The position numbers and the translations under genes are program-made. A stretch of DNA of 64,000 nucleotides from Eremophila alpestris peregrina. Taxonomy: Eukaryota > Chordata > Aves > Passeriformes > Alaudidae. Below the pieces are notes generated by a model. The model was not told where the DNA came from. It did no database searches and saw only the letters and a list, made by a program, of their open reading frames with translations. Shown here one piece after another: positions 49,611-63,355 of this stretch (within the stretch, counting starts at the first letter, position 1; each line of letters opens with the position of its first letter). The stretch spans positions 6,570,897-6,634,896 of the forward strand of contig WMCF01000030.1 in NCBI GenBank assembly GCA_009792885.1, written 5' to 3'.

Positions 49611-52357
49611 CTGGGATCATATTGAGGAGGAGAATAAAGGGAAAAAAGAGAATTCAAAACCAGCAGGTTCTCAAAAATAAAAAACCACTAGTACAAAAAA
49701 TGTAACAAAAATGTCAAAATCTGTTACATTTGAAATTGAAAAACAAAAAAGATGCAAACTGCACATAAACATAAAATGTCAAGAAGAACAAATTGAAAAT
49801 ACTTGAAAAAATGTATCATATTCTGTGACAATGCAGTACTTTAGTTAAAAGTGATTTTTGCAAAAAAAAGAAATTAATGTGCTATTAAAAAAGAATAATA
49901 TAAACCAAAAATATGTTAAAAATCACCAAATTATTTTTTTACACAAGAAATGCATTTTTTTTTATTCTGTTCTGTAACCTTGAGGAAATAATACCTTCAG
50001 TTACTTTCTTCAATGGCTTAACATTTTATTCACCCTCATTAGAATTTTTAAAGAAATAGCCACCACCTGAATTTTGGATGGAACTAATGCAAATAAAATG
50101 ATTATTTGAGTTTTACACAACTTGACTGGACCAAGACAAACCATAAAGACCTCCTTAGAATTTAATCTTGCTTCTCATATAAGCAAAAAGGTATTTAAAA
50201 CAGACTGTAAACAAAACTGAAACAGAGATGAGTCAATCTCAGACATGAAATTGGTCCAAAACCAGACTTGGTTCAAAATATACCACACTTCATGCTCTTT
50301 AGAAAAACCTAGTAATATAATGAAGACATTTACTTACCATAATTAAGAACTTGCATTTCTTTATTAGAAATGTTAATGGACAATATATTTTAATTTGTAT
50401 TTAATATACTTTCTTAAAATACTTTTGAGGTGTACACATGCACACACACTCAGGCACGCACACACTCTTTAATACTTATGCTTATACATGTGATAGCCTT
50501 TGCTTATGGGAACAAGAGGAAATAAACATAGTTTTCACCATCCCCATCCTTGGGCAATACTGTTTTCTGATGGAAAATAAAAATACACCAAGCTATCCTT
50601 GCACAGCGTTCTATTATACCGCTCTTACTCCCAAAGCAAGTAGCTCTCTGTAATGTAAATGGCTACTTGATAAAGAGTGAAACACAAATAGGAAACTCAG
50701 TTTATAGTTTAGCTTAGAAATTACCATACCTACTAAAAAAATGGTCTAAGAATGCTAATCATTATTTTCTTGACTTTTCTTTATTTTGAAGTGCCTTTTC
50801 AGGACATGCTGAAAAAGAACAGTCTACTTTAATTTGTTCATGTGTGAAGTCTAAATTTATCATAGATACATCATATTTAAATAGATATTGTTTACTCCTT
50901 TTATTTGCCTATATAAATCTTACTTTTTAACTATATTTATATCCTTTAAAATCTAAGGTTTCAATTAAACCATAGTCCATGATTGTGAGACAGAATGTGT
51001 TTAATATTATTAAAGAATTTAGGATTTTTTTAATATATTGGGTTTTGGGATCAGGTTTTTTTTTTCAGATACATATTTTCTACAGGCATTTTCTGAAAGC
51101 ACTGCCACCATGTATGCAGTGATGATGATTAGTGAGCAAAAATGTGAAAAGCCCTGACTGGTATCCCATCTCCATATAAAGTCTCCATCTTCAATGCTGT
51201 TGTACAGAAGATATTGTTTATTCAGTACACCAGTAGATTCACTATATAAATCCAGTACATAATTAACTAGGTAAAGTATCACTGTCAATGAAATATAGAT
51301 ATTCTCTAATCTCTAATTTCTTTCAGAAATAATAGATACAGGATCATAATCTCAGTCACCATCTGCATTTTGTCCTTTTATCCAACATTGTTCCAAATTA
51401 CTTAAAGCCCAGTGAAGGTTGAATACTTTCTCAGGTATTACACATCAAGTTAGTTTTGTATTTAAACAAATTAAGTACTCAACCTTCCCCTTGAACTATT
51501 TCTAATTGATGTAATATATTTATGAGAAATAATTATTTATTGGCAATGAATACATACAGACACAAGTTTGGATGCACATAACAAATTTCAGTACTACAGG
51601 AAGGTAGTCTTTTACTTGTTTGATAAAAATTATCATCATCATGTGACAAATATAAAAACTAGCACGTATTTTTTATACCTATGAATTAAAAAAAATCAAA
51701 GTCACTGTGACCCCATATATGCAGTACCTGTAGACAAAAAAAACTGTGTGTACAATTACTAGGACTGTAATCCCTATTTCAAGTATTTTTGAATAAAAGA
51801 AGTAGTTGTGTCCCAAAACATTTTAATTTGGGCACGATGTCACCCCAAAATCTTCAATACACATATCAATAACATATTGCAAGGATTTTCTCTTTAATGT
51901 GCTTCCCAATGTGACTCTGGCTCAGTGTGCTTCTGAAAAAAAACAACACAAATGTAATGAGAATTTGGAAAATGTGATCACACCATGCTATTAGATGAAT
52001 CACCTAACAAGGTATGCGACATAAGGATATCTGTAATATTTGAAACATCCCTTATTTTTTTTAATATTCTTCAAAGATGTAAAATATAATGTTGCAATTC
52101 ATTTTCAGAAGAAATTAATTTATTATGTATTTATTTACAACGTGAGTGGGCACACTATTTCTCCTACATGTTGTGAAGCAATCATTTGCTTATTGGAAAC
52201 TGGAATACACTTTCCTGTAAGAAAGTTCTTGGGTTTTGCAGGATTTTATATTTATTTTGAGATCTGGTAAGAGCAATTACATCAATGTGTTCTCAAACCA
52301 GGTTTCTGTGTTCCTATCACATTGGTTTTTTTCATGCTATGAATATCAGCTATAAAA
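49611..52357. other. Intron upstream of the cassette exon, proximal part
   Basis: The minus strand adjoining the exon is a pyrimidine-rich tract (about 49613-49650) ending CCCAG. Further right the sequence is very A-rich (49640-49960). A CA-rich patch lies at 50434-50465. No other coding block recognised. Confidence 0.75.
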
Positions 52358-52886
52358 TCATGTAATCATTAAGGCTGAAAAAGATCCAACTGTGGCCCTA
52401 AGTGCCACATGTATGTCTTTTAAATATCTCCAAGGATGGTGACTCAGAGACTTCCCTGTTCCAATGGCTGACCATCCTTTCCACAAAGAAGTTTTTCCCA
52501 ACATCCAATTTAAATCCCCACTGGTGAAACTTGAATCCCTTTCCTTTCACCCTGTGCCTTGTTACTTGCAGAAAGAGACCACACCCCACCCGACTATGTA
52601 ATCCTTTCAGGTAGTCGTGGAGAGTGACGACCTGAGCTTCATATTCTGCAAGTTAAACCATCCCAGCTCCCTCAGCTGCTCCTGAGACTTGCATCCTGGC
52701 CAGATGCTTCACCACCTCTGCTGTCCTTCAATAACTGAGCACTCCAGTGCCTCAATGTCCTTGCAGTGAGGGACCCAGAAATGAGCACAGGATTTGAGGT
52801 GTTGCCTCACCAGTGCTGAGTACAGGGGGCTCATTACTGCCCTAGTCCTGCTGGCACACTATTTCTGATACAAGCCACGTGGATAA
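52358..52886 (-). mobile_element. CR1 LINE 3' fragment
   Basis: Read on the minus strand it contains, in CR1 order, 'atgagccccctgtactcagc', a cysteine-poor block with LLRELG-like remnants, then FKLDVGKNFFVERMVSHWNR and SPSLEIFKRH, which correspond to the usual CR1 tail (RLDIRKNFF..., HWNRLP, PSLE-FKR). It ends near 52358 with a degraded terminal repeat (catgtaatcatta complement). A 63-codon open frame across it is CR1 debris. The subfamily differs from the copies at 35 and 42 kb. Confidence 0.9.
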
Positions 52887-55800
52887 TACTGACAGCATGA
52901 AACAGTCTGAAGAGAATAGACCTTATTGTTGGAATTATTTCAGTAGCTCCAAAAAACACCCAAAATACTCAGGAGCATTGCTTAGAAAAATTATATGAAT
53001 CTTTCAAAAATATAAGCTTCCAGAAACATACTATCTCACACAGAGAGCAAAAATTTGAATTTTCCAACCATGTTGTGGTTTTTTTTATTAAAAATGTCAA
53101 TTCATTTGTCCTTAAACTTCTAAAAAAAGATGATAATCCCTTTCAGAAGATAAAAAAAAAGTCGCTATGCCTCTAAGGTTACTTTAAGGTCGAATTAATC
53201 TAGGAGACTGAACAGAATTATGACTCAGAAACTCCCATTGCTCCGAAAAATTGCCTGCCTGCAACAGCTGATTGTCCCACAGATCAACACTTCCCTCTGC
53301 TTTGGAGCTTCTTGTGTGAGTGTTCACAGATGGGTCAAATTTTTCCCCATATCTCATATTCACCTTATCCCAAATCACTTCAATTTTAACCTTCAGTTCC
53401 CATACACCAAGCAAACATTATCACTGTGCTATAGGATTTGACCCTTCTGCAGTCTAAGAATGTTTACTCATTCATCCCACATGAAACATGGATGGTAAAT
53501 TTCAACAGCAAGCCAGGATCCAGCAGCAGCAGTGATGATCTAGTGCATTAAAGACTGAATTCCCTGAGTATCTCTATTGACTAACCTGGTGTTTGACCAG
53601 AGTTCTTGATTTGTAAAGTTTGTTTTTCACTTTTCATGATACTGTAAAGTAACAGAGAAAAATGTACCAAAATGTAAATAGGATGGGGTTTTTTTTCCCC
53701 TAAATGTCCAAGGCTAGGAACTATTTAATTACATATCTTAAATATTCTGTAGATAGCATATTCTGAAGAATACATTTATATAAAGGTTCATGTTTTACAA
53801 AAATATTTTACTGTTAATGAAAATTACTAGAAAAAGATGTGACTTTGTAATGCATATTTTAAAGGCCAGTGACGTCTTTCTGTTTGTCCTACAATTCCGT
53901 TCACTGCTAAGTGAAAAGAGCACGGTGCAATGTATTACTGAACTTTATCAAACCTCTTTGGTGAAGGATTTTTGTCTGCCAGAAACTGCTTCCTTTTCTT
54001 ATGTATATACATATATAAGCTATTTTGAAAACAGCTCCAGCCAATATGGTTATAACAAAGAAGGGTTTCATATGGATTATTTTTTTTTCTCTCTAAGAAG
54101 CACTGCACACAATGCAGCTGTAAACATTTAGACAACAAACATCTCTAAAAGGTTTTGTTTTTGAAACACTGATCAATGTGTTAATAAACTATTAAAAAGT
54201 GGTTGACTTCATTTATCTATGGATGTACAGTCACCTTGTATTCCCAGATTTGTTCTCAATGCCATGCACAAATCTATCACAAATGAAGAAATCACCCTGC
54301 TGAAAGCGTGTCCTCTGGCTCACATTTCCTTTGCATAATGAATAAAAATCTCATTCAGAAACAGATTTTCTGGTTTTGTAAGTTGTCCCAGTTGTACTGC
54401 CAATTTATGCTACATCTTCCTCCATTCAGATAATATGAATCACCCACATGTAATATAGGCAGGTCCCATGCATGCAGTTTACCAGGCTTGCATATTAGGT
54501 ATTCACTCTGAAGCCTCTAATAGCAGCAAAAAAATCATCTATAGCTGCTTAAGCTGATGTCATTTCTTTGAATTTTATATGCAATTGCCTCCATCTGTCA
54601 CATAGTATACCTTTTGACCCCATTTAAATTTGGAAAAGGGCTCAGCTTTCAGAAATCACACAGCATATTATTAGTTGTATGACCTCCCAGTTTCACATAG
54701 CACATGCTTAACCTTCTGGAAATTTCCCGCTCAAACAAGAATAATACACGGTTTAATAGTCATTCTCTCAGTGATATGTCTTATTTGTACAGCCATTTTA
54801 ATAACTCTAAAGCTCTTGTTTTCCCATCCCATGAAAACCATTTTAATTTTACAATCAGGTCAAGTCAACAGTTCATTACAGTCTCAAAAGAGCAAAATGA
54901 ACAAAATTAGAAAAACAAAGTTCCCTTTTAGCATTTCTCCTAAGACAGGTGGGAAAACCTAGCTAGGAGTCGCACCTTGTGTGCAGGACTTGAGTCATTT
55001 CATGACCAAAGAAAGGGGTTCATCAGTAGGGCAGTTTGCCTGTTATAACCCTGTACCTGCCTCATCCCTACGGCCAAGGCTCTGCAGCTACCTTTATAGT
55101 TGTAACAAGAAGTTCTAATTTGGCAGCTGAAGAAAGATCAAATGAGGCATTTGACACTTCAAATAGAGTGAAGGACAATGACTGTTTAGAATTTCAGCTT
55201 CCTAAAGTCACGTAGAAGTTGACTGTGGATCCCCTGTGTTAAGAAAGATCTCAAAGGCAAGCAATATATCCATATACCTGTTGTTTGGATGTCTGCTCAT
55301 TTAATCAAGGAAAGAAAAAATATATTCATATTGCCTAGATTTAAATAACCTTTCTTAACTCTTTACTGAATAATGGCAACACGTGTCTGTAACTGTGTGT
55401 GGGTGTACACATGTAAGCAAATACATACACATAAATGCACATGAAAAAGCTCTATTTAGCCAATCAGCTTCCAGAAAGAAACCAGCTTTATTTTCTGGCA
55501 CTCACTTCCCATAATCACGGTAAAATTAAGTTACAATACACCAACAATGTGCATGACTCCAGCAAACATCCATATCTAATGATTTCAATGCAGTCCTTAG
55601 CCATAAATTAGACACCATCTATCTCTTTTGTTAATACTATGAAGACTTAGATTCCTGCTGTTCTAGGTAGCTTTCAATGTGAAGCTCAAAGAAAGCTCAG
55701 AATTTTTTTTTAAATCTGCCTGAATGAAATGTGTTTAGTTTTGTTTTAATTCCCATATTATCACTGAATAGCAGAGAACACATGATTAAAGTAGCCATTA

Positions 55801-57935
55801 TTCTAATGCCATTAATAACAACAAAACAAAACCATTTCGGTTGCAAGTGCTTACTCTGTAAAGCAGCAACATTTAACTAAGGAACATGCAACACAATTGA
55901 ATTCTTAACATTCTTAATCACTCCAGCTGCAATACAGACAAAAATTATTGGGATTCCAGAAAAAAACACACAGGTGTTGTTGTATGCCCAGGAAATATTC
56001 CTTTCCAAGAAAAGAGAATTAAAGGACAATTTTCTGTGATATCCATAATTGGATGGACTGTAAGGAAGATCAGCTGAAATCCCTACAGTTTTGTGTTCCA
56101 TGCATTAACTAGGACTAAATAAAAAAGATAATGTTGTTTCACAAGGTTTTTCAAATAGTTTCAGAGAACAAATAAAAAAATGATTCGAAAAGAAAAATTC
56201 TGAGGTTGAAAAAGAGGCTGCATAAAAAATATGGGATTGTTATATTACCTCAGCTCTGTATTCTATGTTGCCTATAGGTTTCAGTTACATGATTACACAA
56301 ACATTGAGGGGTTTTTTTGGAAAAAAAAAAATTGCTTGCATCTTTCTGGGCATTACCTATTCCATGTACAATGAAATTGGGATGATACTGTACAAATGGC
56401 AGTATGCTGAATACTGTTTTTACCAAATAAAGAGAGAAATAATGACTAGTCCATGCTCTAAATTATGCACTTCCCACAAGATGGTTTCCTGGACAACAGT
56501 AAGTGCATTAAATCCCTCCATCACTCAGTTTCCCATGCTTTAAATGAGGTTTTATTTTTCTACATGTTAGTACAGGGCAATGGACTATCTGAATTGCCAC
56601 ACAGAGTGACTCTAGGGTCCCACATAGTTCTACAAATTTCAGAAATAGGGATGTTTTATTCACCATGATTTCATAATAGTTATTAGACCTGTGATTGATA
56701 TGGGAGTTCCTTTCCTTGTAAGTTTATTCCACACCAGTGTGCTGATATGGATTCAACCCAACAATGAAATTATAATATCCCACAGATTCTGAGGTAGGGA
56801 AAAATCTTTAGACTATCTCTATAGATAATATGTATTTACTAGTTAGGACCCAAAAGAGCTTACAAATATTAGCAGCAACAGTTATTACTCATGAGAGATG
56901 TTGTTACATGAAGTTTTGCACGTCTACATGCTGATTATCCTATTCTCTTTTAAGCAACTAACTGATATTAGATCTTATTTCATGTAAGATGGAAAAGAAA
57001 AAAACTTTATGTAACTGGGAAAATCAGGTTTCTTTCCCTTTTTTCAAAGTTTTCACTATACTTCAAAGTTTTCCTATATACTTCATTTTTTGAAAGTGAG
57101 CGATCTATTTTGAGAAGATTGTTAAAAATAGGTCTATGATGAAGATAAACACTGACACTTATACTGTACACATGCTATGGTTACTGAAAGAAACACATCT
57201 AAATGTTATTTCTTTTTTTCTAAAATTACTTGCATTTACCTAGATGGTATTTATTTATGCTGGAAAAGAATTTATAAAAGGAATAAATTTTATATTTCGC
57301 CCCTGTTAATTAACTTTGGCACACTTTTTACCTCGTAAAATTGCTTTGAATAAAAATTACCAAGAATAATAATTTTTAAAACTATTGAATTAACATTTAC
57401 CATATTGTTTTCACTCATACTAGTATTAGTAAAATTATTATTATTTTAGAAGTGTCATAACTAAAATAGAAATGAGGTAGCCGCATAAATTCACTAATAC
57501 TTTTTATAAGGGTTTTTATCATGCAAGTTACGCCACCACTAGAACTTACCATCTTCTAAATATAGTGCGTTGCTCTGACAAAACAATCCATAATGGCTCA
57601 AAAGAAAGAGGGCATTGTGAAGCCTATCCTTTCAGTGACCTCCAACAGATAAGAGGAGTGTTTCTTGCACTTCCAGTGTAACTGAACCTGCTTTATTTGG
57701 TGGAAAACTGGACTAAGCCTGAAATGCTTCCTGATTCAATAACTAAAGACTAATTAAAACCATAAAAACATCATATAGTTAAATTAATTCCTAAAGAAGC
57801 ACATATTTTTCTGTGCAAGCATCAGCTGAAGCACTGTCAGTATGAAAGCATAGCAGTGACCTCAAATAGCTGACATTTCTCTGCTGAAGTGATGCAGATT
57901 TCTCTGCTTCTGAAAGTGTGAATGTAGTAAAGCTG
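52887..57935. other. Intronic sequence, no gene recognised
   Basis: Mostly unique AT-rich DNA. The segment 53185-53440 is less AT-rich and is open in both directions (76 and 73 codons), but I recognise neither product. A 19/20-base tandem duplication lies at 57043-57081. A TG/CA-rich patch occurs near 55396-55445. Confidence 0.7.
57043..57081. repeat. 19/20-bp imperfect tandem duplication
   Basis: ttcaaagttttcactatac (57043-57061) is followed directly by ttcaaagttttcctatatac (57062-57081). The two differ by a small shift in the CTATA part, consistent with slippage. Confidence 0.85.
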
Positions 57936-58132
57936 TGTCCTAGTTTCAGCTGGGATAGAATTAATTTTCTTCATAGTAACTTGTACAGCATGGTATTTTG
58001 AATTTAGTATGAGATTTGATAACACTGATGTTTTAGTTGTTACTGAGTGATGCTTGCCCTAAGTCGAGGACTTCTCAGCTTCCCACGCTCTGCTGGTGCA
58101 CAAGAAACCAGAGGAGCATGGCCATACTGGTA
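57936..58132 (+). mobile_element. Truncated ERV LTR (5' part), same family as 32.9 kb
   Basis: It starts TGTCCTAGTTTCAGCTGGGA and continues with 'gaattaattttcttcatagt', 'gttgttactgagtgatgctt' and 'ctctgctggtgcacaagaaa', matching the first third of the LTR family in this window. Similarity then stops, so the polyadenylation part and 3' end are missing. No internal viral sequence follows. Confidence 0.85.
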
Positions 58133-61100
58133 GGATCTATAAATCCCACTGTAAAATTTGTTTAGAGTATATTAATACTGCACTGTCGAGTCAGTGAGGG
58201 TAAGGCAAAAGTTGAGTGCAATTAGCTGCAGAGTGGAAAAAGGTTGTTGGCATGATGAGTATACTACAATTAAGTTGCCAATAATTACAAGATAATTCAA
58301 CATTTATTAATAGTCAAAATTCCCAAGCCTAGATGTAACTACATGCTAGTTAATTTAGACAGTAGAATTTGCAGAAAGTAATATTGACTTAATATGGCCT
58401 ATAACTAAAGGTTCTAGATTACTTTCAAATAGGCTTAAGAGAAGTAAGTACCTGTTAGTGCCATTTAAAATGACTGTGAATGAACCCTCTCTGCAGACAA
58501 CTGAACACTGCACAAGCTCTGCAATCAGCAAGTGCTGCTGTAGCTGTTTGTGCAAACTCCCTTTGGACATTTGTAGGCATCACTGGAAGCTGTGAACTGA
58601 ATAATCAACTCACTCTAAAGAATACATCTAATTAATAGATGCAGATATTTAATTCTTCATTTTGAAGACTAGTTCATTTGTGGTTGCCTTTGGAGAATTC
58701 AGGAAGTAATTTTGTTTGTTATGTCTGTAGATCCTGTGAAACTGTAATTTTATTCCATTGTGATAGATAATAGTTTGGCACCATAGTTTGATGTCTACTG
58801 TATCTTTGACCCCTCAGTTTTTATTTGGAAATCTTGGATGTGTTAGTTACAGGTAAATAGAAGGTCCATATGAAATATCCAATGGAGGTAAAAACTTTTA
58901 TGGGTTTTGATGGTTTTGAGGTTTTTTGGTTGGTTGATTGGTTTGCTTTTAGCATATAGCCATGCTTTCAGGTTTTTTTCTCTACTATATATCAATGACA
59001 TCCTCATCTACACACAACAATGTATTAAATCTTACTGGAATTAATTATACCAAACCAATGAAACAATTAGACTATCAAAGTTGCTAATACAAAGAGCTTT
59101 AAAATATGAAATATGACTATTTAATTATTCTAATACTTCTCAAAATAGTACAGGATCATAAAAGACTTTCCCTAGAATTGAATAACACATGCGTAGGAAA
59201 TAAGATAGATCCTTGAATATAAAATTCATGTAAGTATTTTATTCATTATTATTCAGTACTGAAAATGAATATGACTTTTCAAAACAAAAATAAGTGTCCC
59301 TTATCCCAAACAACTGGCAATACCTTTTTGTCATCAACTTGGTAAGATTATTTTTTTAACAGAAAAATATTAGGGATGAGGGATGAAGAAGGGGAAATCA
59401 CAGACAAAACCTGAAGCATTCTGTATTATTTACAGTCTAACTGCTTCCAAGCATTAGTTTTGGGCATATTATGAAGCTGTATATTTTATCTACAATATTA
59501 AAGCAGAACACAGACCATTTTGATTCATACATGATATACAATTATTAATTATATTAAGCCAGCCTCAAAACTTGTGGTCGGAATCGTGGTTTAAACTCAA
59601 AACTCAGCAACACAGCACTGAGTTCACAAGTATTTCATCCATCTGAAAACAATTATTTGAAAATATCAGTTGGTTTTGAATAATTAGTGGAATATATATC
59701 TATGCTGGTAGAAAAATCTTTTGTCTAATGAACAAACTAGATGAGAACTCGTATCTCATTTTGGCATTCCATTTTAAAATGTTCCGAGCATAATTCAAAT
59801 TTTTTACTTTCAGTGTTTGGGCTCATTCTTTACTCAAAATTTAGAAAGGAATAACAATGGCTTATCAATTATAATTATCTGACAGAAGTAGGAAATTAGA
59901 AGAAAGTAATAAAAAGCCCTTTTTAATGTAAATACCACATGACATGTGCCGTTTGATACAATACAATATAATAGAATGATATAATATCAATCTTGTATAA
60001 TATGATTTACTATTCCATCTGAAGAAAGGCAAGTTAAATTTTGCATTTCATAGGAATTATATATGAACTACATGGATTTAGATGTGAAATGATACAGCTT
60101 ATGTATACAACTACTTCTGAGAAATCGAATTCCAGCTATCTTTGACTAAATATAAGTAGTTCATGTCAAAAGGAACAGGTCAAGATTTTCTTTTGATTTA
60201 TTTAAGCAATATTATTGAAGACGTGCTGATGTTATTTCTTGTTATATGCACCTTCATGTCCTAGAGAAAAAAAAAATAGTTCTGCATTTGTATTCAGCTC
60301 TAGGAGAGAGCTCAATGTTTCCTTTTCTCAATCAGTGCAATTTCCAATTTAAAACACCTACCATCTATTTGAGGAAATTAACGATAATTGGCAGTTTTGC
60401 TCAGGAAAATAAGCCACAGAGCTTGAGTCTGTTGAAGGTCACTGACAAAGTGATTTAGTGAGGTTGTCTGAGGGTAAAATTGGCACAACATCAAAATTAT
60501 ACCTGCCTCTATGCTGTTGTTACTCTGTCAGTCATAGCAGGACTGAAACGCACTTAGCGAACAAACCAGCAATACTGGCAGCACAGCCAACTTTCCTACC
60601 ACTAATGGCAACAATAAAAAGGTATCAGAACTAAAAACACAGCAAAAACAGAGTGCTGTGATCAAATCTGTCAGGGTTTCTTCCTGGCCTCAACCAAACC
60701 TCCTGGCCAAGCTCAAAGCCTCCTGAAAAAAACTGCGTGGTGTAGCAGATGAACTTGCCCTGTGCCTTTAAACTCTCCCCTCCCCTCTAAAGAACACTCA
60801 GTTTCTGCCAACTGTTTTTCTCCTGAGGCGTAATTTGAAAGGAACAAAAGCACCAGGTGAAAGGTGATTTTTGTAGTAGTTGTTCCTCAGCTGGGCAGCT
60901 GCCAAAAGGCAAATTCCATTAGTTCCACTGGATGTGTATGTGGTTGTACATGTGTGACATTTGCCAAGTTCTCACACTCTTTTCAGGCATTGATTTCAAT
61001 ACATATATTATATGTTCCTACTAATCTCTTACAGTAATTTATTTTAATTAGACACTGAAGTATTTCTCTGGGAGATCAATAATTTTATTCTCAACCCCTT

Positions 61101-61430
61101 TTTTGGAGTAATATACTGGTTTATAATTAATGCATCTAAGGATATAGGTGGTAGTAATTATTCTTCTGACAGTTCAATTTATCAAAATATGGCTTGTTTA
61201 ACTCTCTTTTATACATCTTTATTTCCTGACTACTCTAAGAGAAATGCATATTGTCTTGTTGCTGCTTGAAAAACTAGACACCTAAAGAAGAAAAAGAGAG
61301 TAGAATAAGGTGACATTTACAAGAATTAAGTAAAGAAACTGAAATAGAATTCAACTATTACTGAATGCTGAAAGATGGAGAATAACTGAAGAGAGCAAGA
61401 GATTGAATTAATTTTGATATTCTGGGGTGT
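58133..61430. other. Intronic sequence with one GC-richer unclassified patch
   Basis: AT-rich unique sequence. The segment 60669-60920 begins TGTCAGGGTTTC, is clearly richer in G+C than its flanks, and has CCTGGCC and CTCCCCTCCCCTC blocks. It might be a truncated LTR of a third family, but I cannot match it. No coding exon seen. Confidence 0.65.
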
Positions 61431-61986
61431 TGTCATGGTAAACCCCAGCCAGCTCACTCCCGTGCTCATTCATTCCTCACCCAGTGGGATGGAGGATTGC
61501 ATTGAAATGGTAAAAGTGAGACACTTCATGGGTTGAGATAAAGACAGTTTAATAGCAAAAGCAAAAGCTGTGCACACAGGCAGAACAAAACAAGGGATTC
61601 TCTCACTGCTTCCTATGAGCAGGCAGTTGTTCAGCCGTCTCCAGGAAAGCCGGGATCTGTCACGTGTGACTTTGGGAGACAAATGTCACCACTGAACATC
61701 CCCCTGCTTTCCTCCTTCATGCCCTGCTTTATACACTGAGCATGAAGCCATGTGGTGTGGTCAGCTGGGGTCCTCTGTCCCCTCCCAGCTCCATGTGCAT
61801 CCCTGGCCCCCATGCTGATGGATTGGGTGGGATGAGGGGCGGAAAAGATCTTGATTGAGTGCAAGCTCTGCTCAGCAATAGCTCAAACATCCCTGAGTTA
61901 CCAACACTGTTTCCAGCATAAATCCAAAACATAACCCATGCAAGCTACTGGAAAGAAAATTATCTCTACCCCAACCCAAACAAGCA
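61431..61986 (-). mobile_element. Solo ERV LTR, minus orientation, same family as 32.9 kb
   Basis: The left edge, TGTCATGGTAAACCCCAGCC, is the reverse complement of the family's 3' end. It is followed by complements of 'cccatgaagtgtctcac', 'tttatctcaaccc' and 'ctggagacggctgaac'. The right edge (gaaaattatctctacccc) is the complement of the opening block, ending CA at about 61986. The length is about 556 bases. This minus-orientation copy is co-oriented with the host gene, so its polyadenylation region would be in sense. No target-site duplication is visible. Open frames on the minus strand here are non-genic. Confidence 0.87.
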
Positions 61987-62734
61987 GAGATAGTACATAT
62001 TGTGGGTAGTTAAGATCCTAGATGGGAAGTTAATTGACAAATTAAAACATAATGACACAAAAAAATGAGGGAAAAGAAGAATCAAAGTCTTGTAAGGAAA
62101 AGATAAGAACATAACTTTAGAAGGCTTAAGAACTGTTAAGGAAAATTAATGGTGTCAGAGGATGCAAAAACATGCGAAGGAAAGTAGGAAGAGTTGGAAG
62201 ATAATAACTTATCAGATGATGTTGGTTTCTTGGTGCAAAAATCTGAGAGCTACTCTTGAGAGAGGGAACATTATCAATTACTTTAATGATCTTGTTTGTA
62301 CCATACTATTGATATTAATGAATTTGAAATCTATTTTCAAAGGCAAGAGTCTGAATCACAAATTAAGGGTTGTTACTGGAATTGCTGCTTTTTACAAAAA
62401 TCTGTAATAAGCTCCCAAGGGAAATTTACTTAGAGACCTGTGAAATGAGGTACTAAAATGAAATGTGGTGAAGTCAATATGGGGCAGAGAAGGGCAGTGC
62501 ACTTCGATCATGAGGAAAATTATATCACCAGAGTTAAAATATGGATGACAGCAGGGGTTTATTTTGAAATGCTAAAATGTAGAAAGTTGTTTACACTGAA
62601 CTCTATATGCAATTTTGCAAAGTGTCCCATCATAGATTTGGTGCAAGAATTATTAAACTTCTTCCAAACCTAATGTGTCATAGATTTTTGAAAACATGCA
62701 GAATAAAACCACAGCCCTCAGTAATGGTGAACAT
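61987..62734. other. Intronic sequence between LTR and CR1
   Basis: AT-rich with open frames of 81 and 71 codons on the plus strand. I recognise neither, and their composition is ordinary AT-rich background. Confidence 0.6.
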
Positions 62735-63355
62735 ACTTGGTTTTATGCAGCCCAGATTTTGATTTGCTTTCTGGGCTGCAAGCCCACACTGACATCTCAT
62801 GTCCCATTTTTTCATCCGCCAGTATTCCAAAATCCTTCTCTGCAGGGCTGCTCTCAATCCATTCATCACCAGCCTCTGGAATGTCCAGACCCAGGTGCAG
62901 GACCTTGCACTTGGGCTAGTTGAATTTTATGAGGATCGCACTGGCTGATTGTTCAAGCCTGCCAAGGTCCCTCTGACTGGCAGCCCTTCTCTTCCGTGTG
63001 CCAATTGTACCACACAGCTTGGTGCTGTCTGCTGATGGTGCACTCAATCCCACTGTGTCCTTGACAGAGATATTAAATACTATTGGTCCTAATACAGACC
63101 CTTGGGGGACACCCCTGGTTACTGGTTTCCACTTGGACATTGAGCTGTTGACTATTTTTGTTAGCAGCCATGGAGTCAATTCCTAATCTATCGACTACTT
63201 CCATCAAATGTTTATGTCCCCAGTTTATCAACAAGATGTAGGGAACCATACCAAAGACCTTTCAGAAGCAGAGGTAGTTGGCATCTGTAGCTTTTCCCTT
63301 ATCCCATAATAATCATGGAAGGCCACAGGATCAGTCAGGCATAATATACTGATGA
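62735..63355 (-). mobile_element. CR1 LINE internal fragment with reverse-transcriptase motif
   Basis: The minus strand encodes MSKWKPVTRGVPQGSVLGP, containing the GVPQGSVLGP block of CR1 reverse transcriptase. It is followed by a degraded version of the ADDTKLCG catalytic motif, here SADSTKLCG, in which the first Asp pair is disrupted. Then comes QRDLGRLEQSA. Further 3' are complements of 'gcccagaaagc' and 'agtgtgggcttgcag'. The 5' side extends to about 63355 ('ccacaggatcagtcaggcat' complement). The catalytic change and stops make it inactive. No 3' end is present. Confidence 0.93.
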
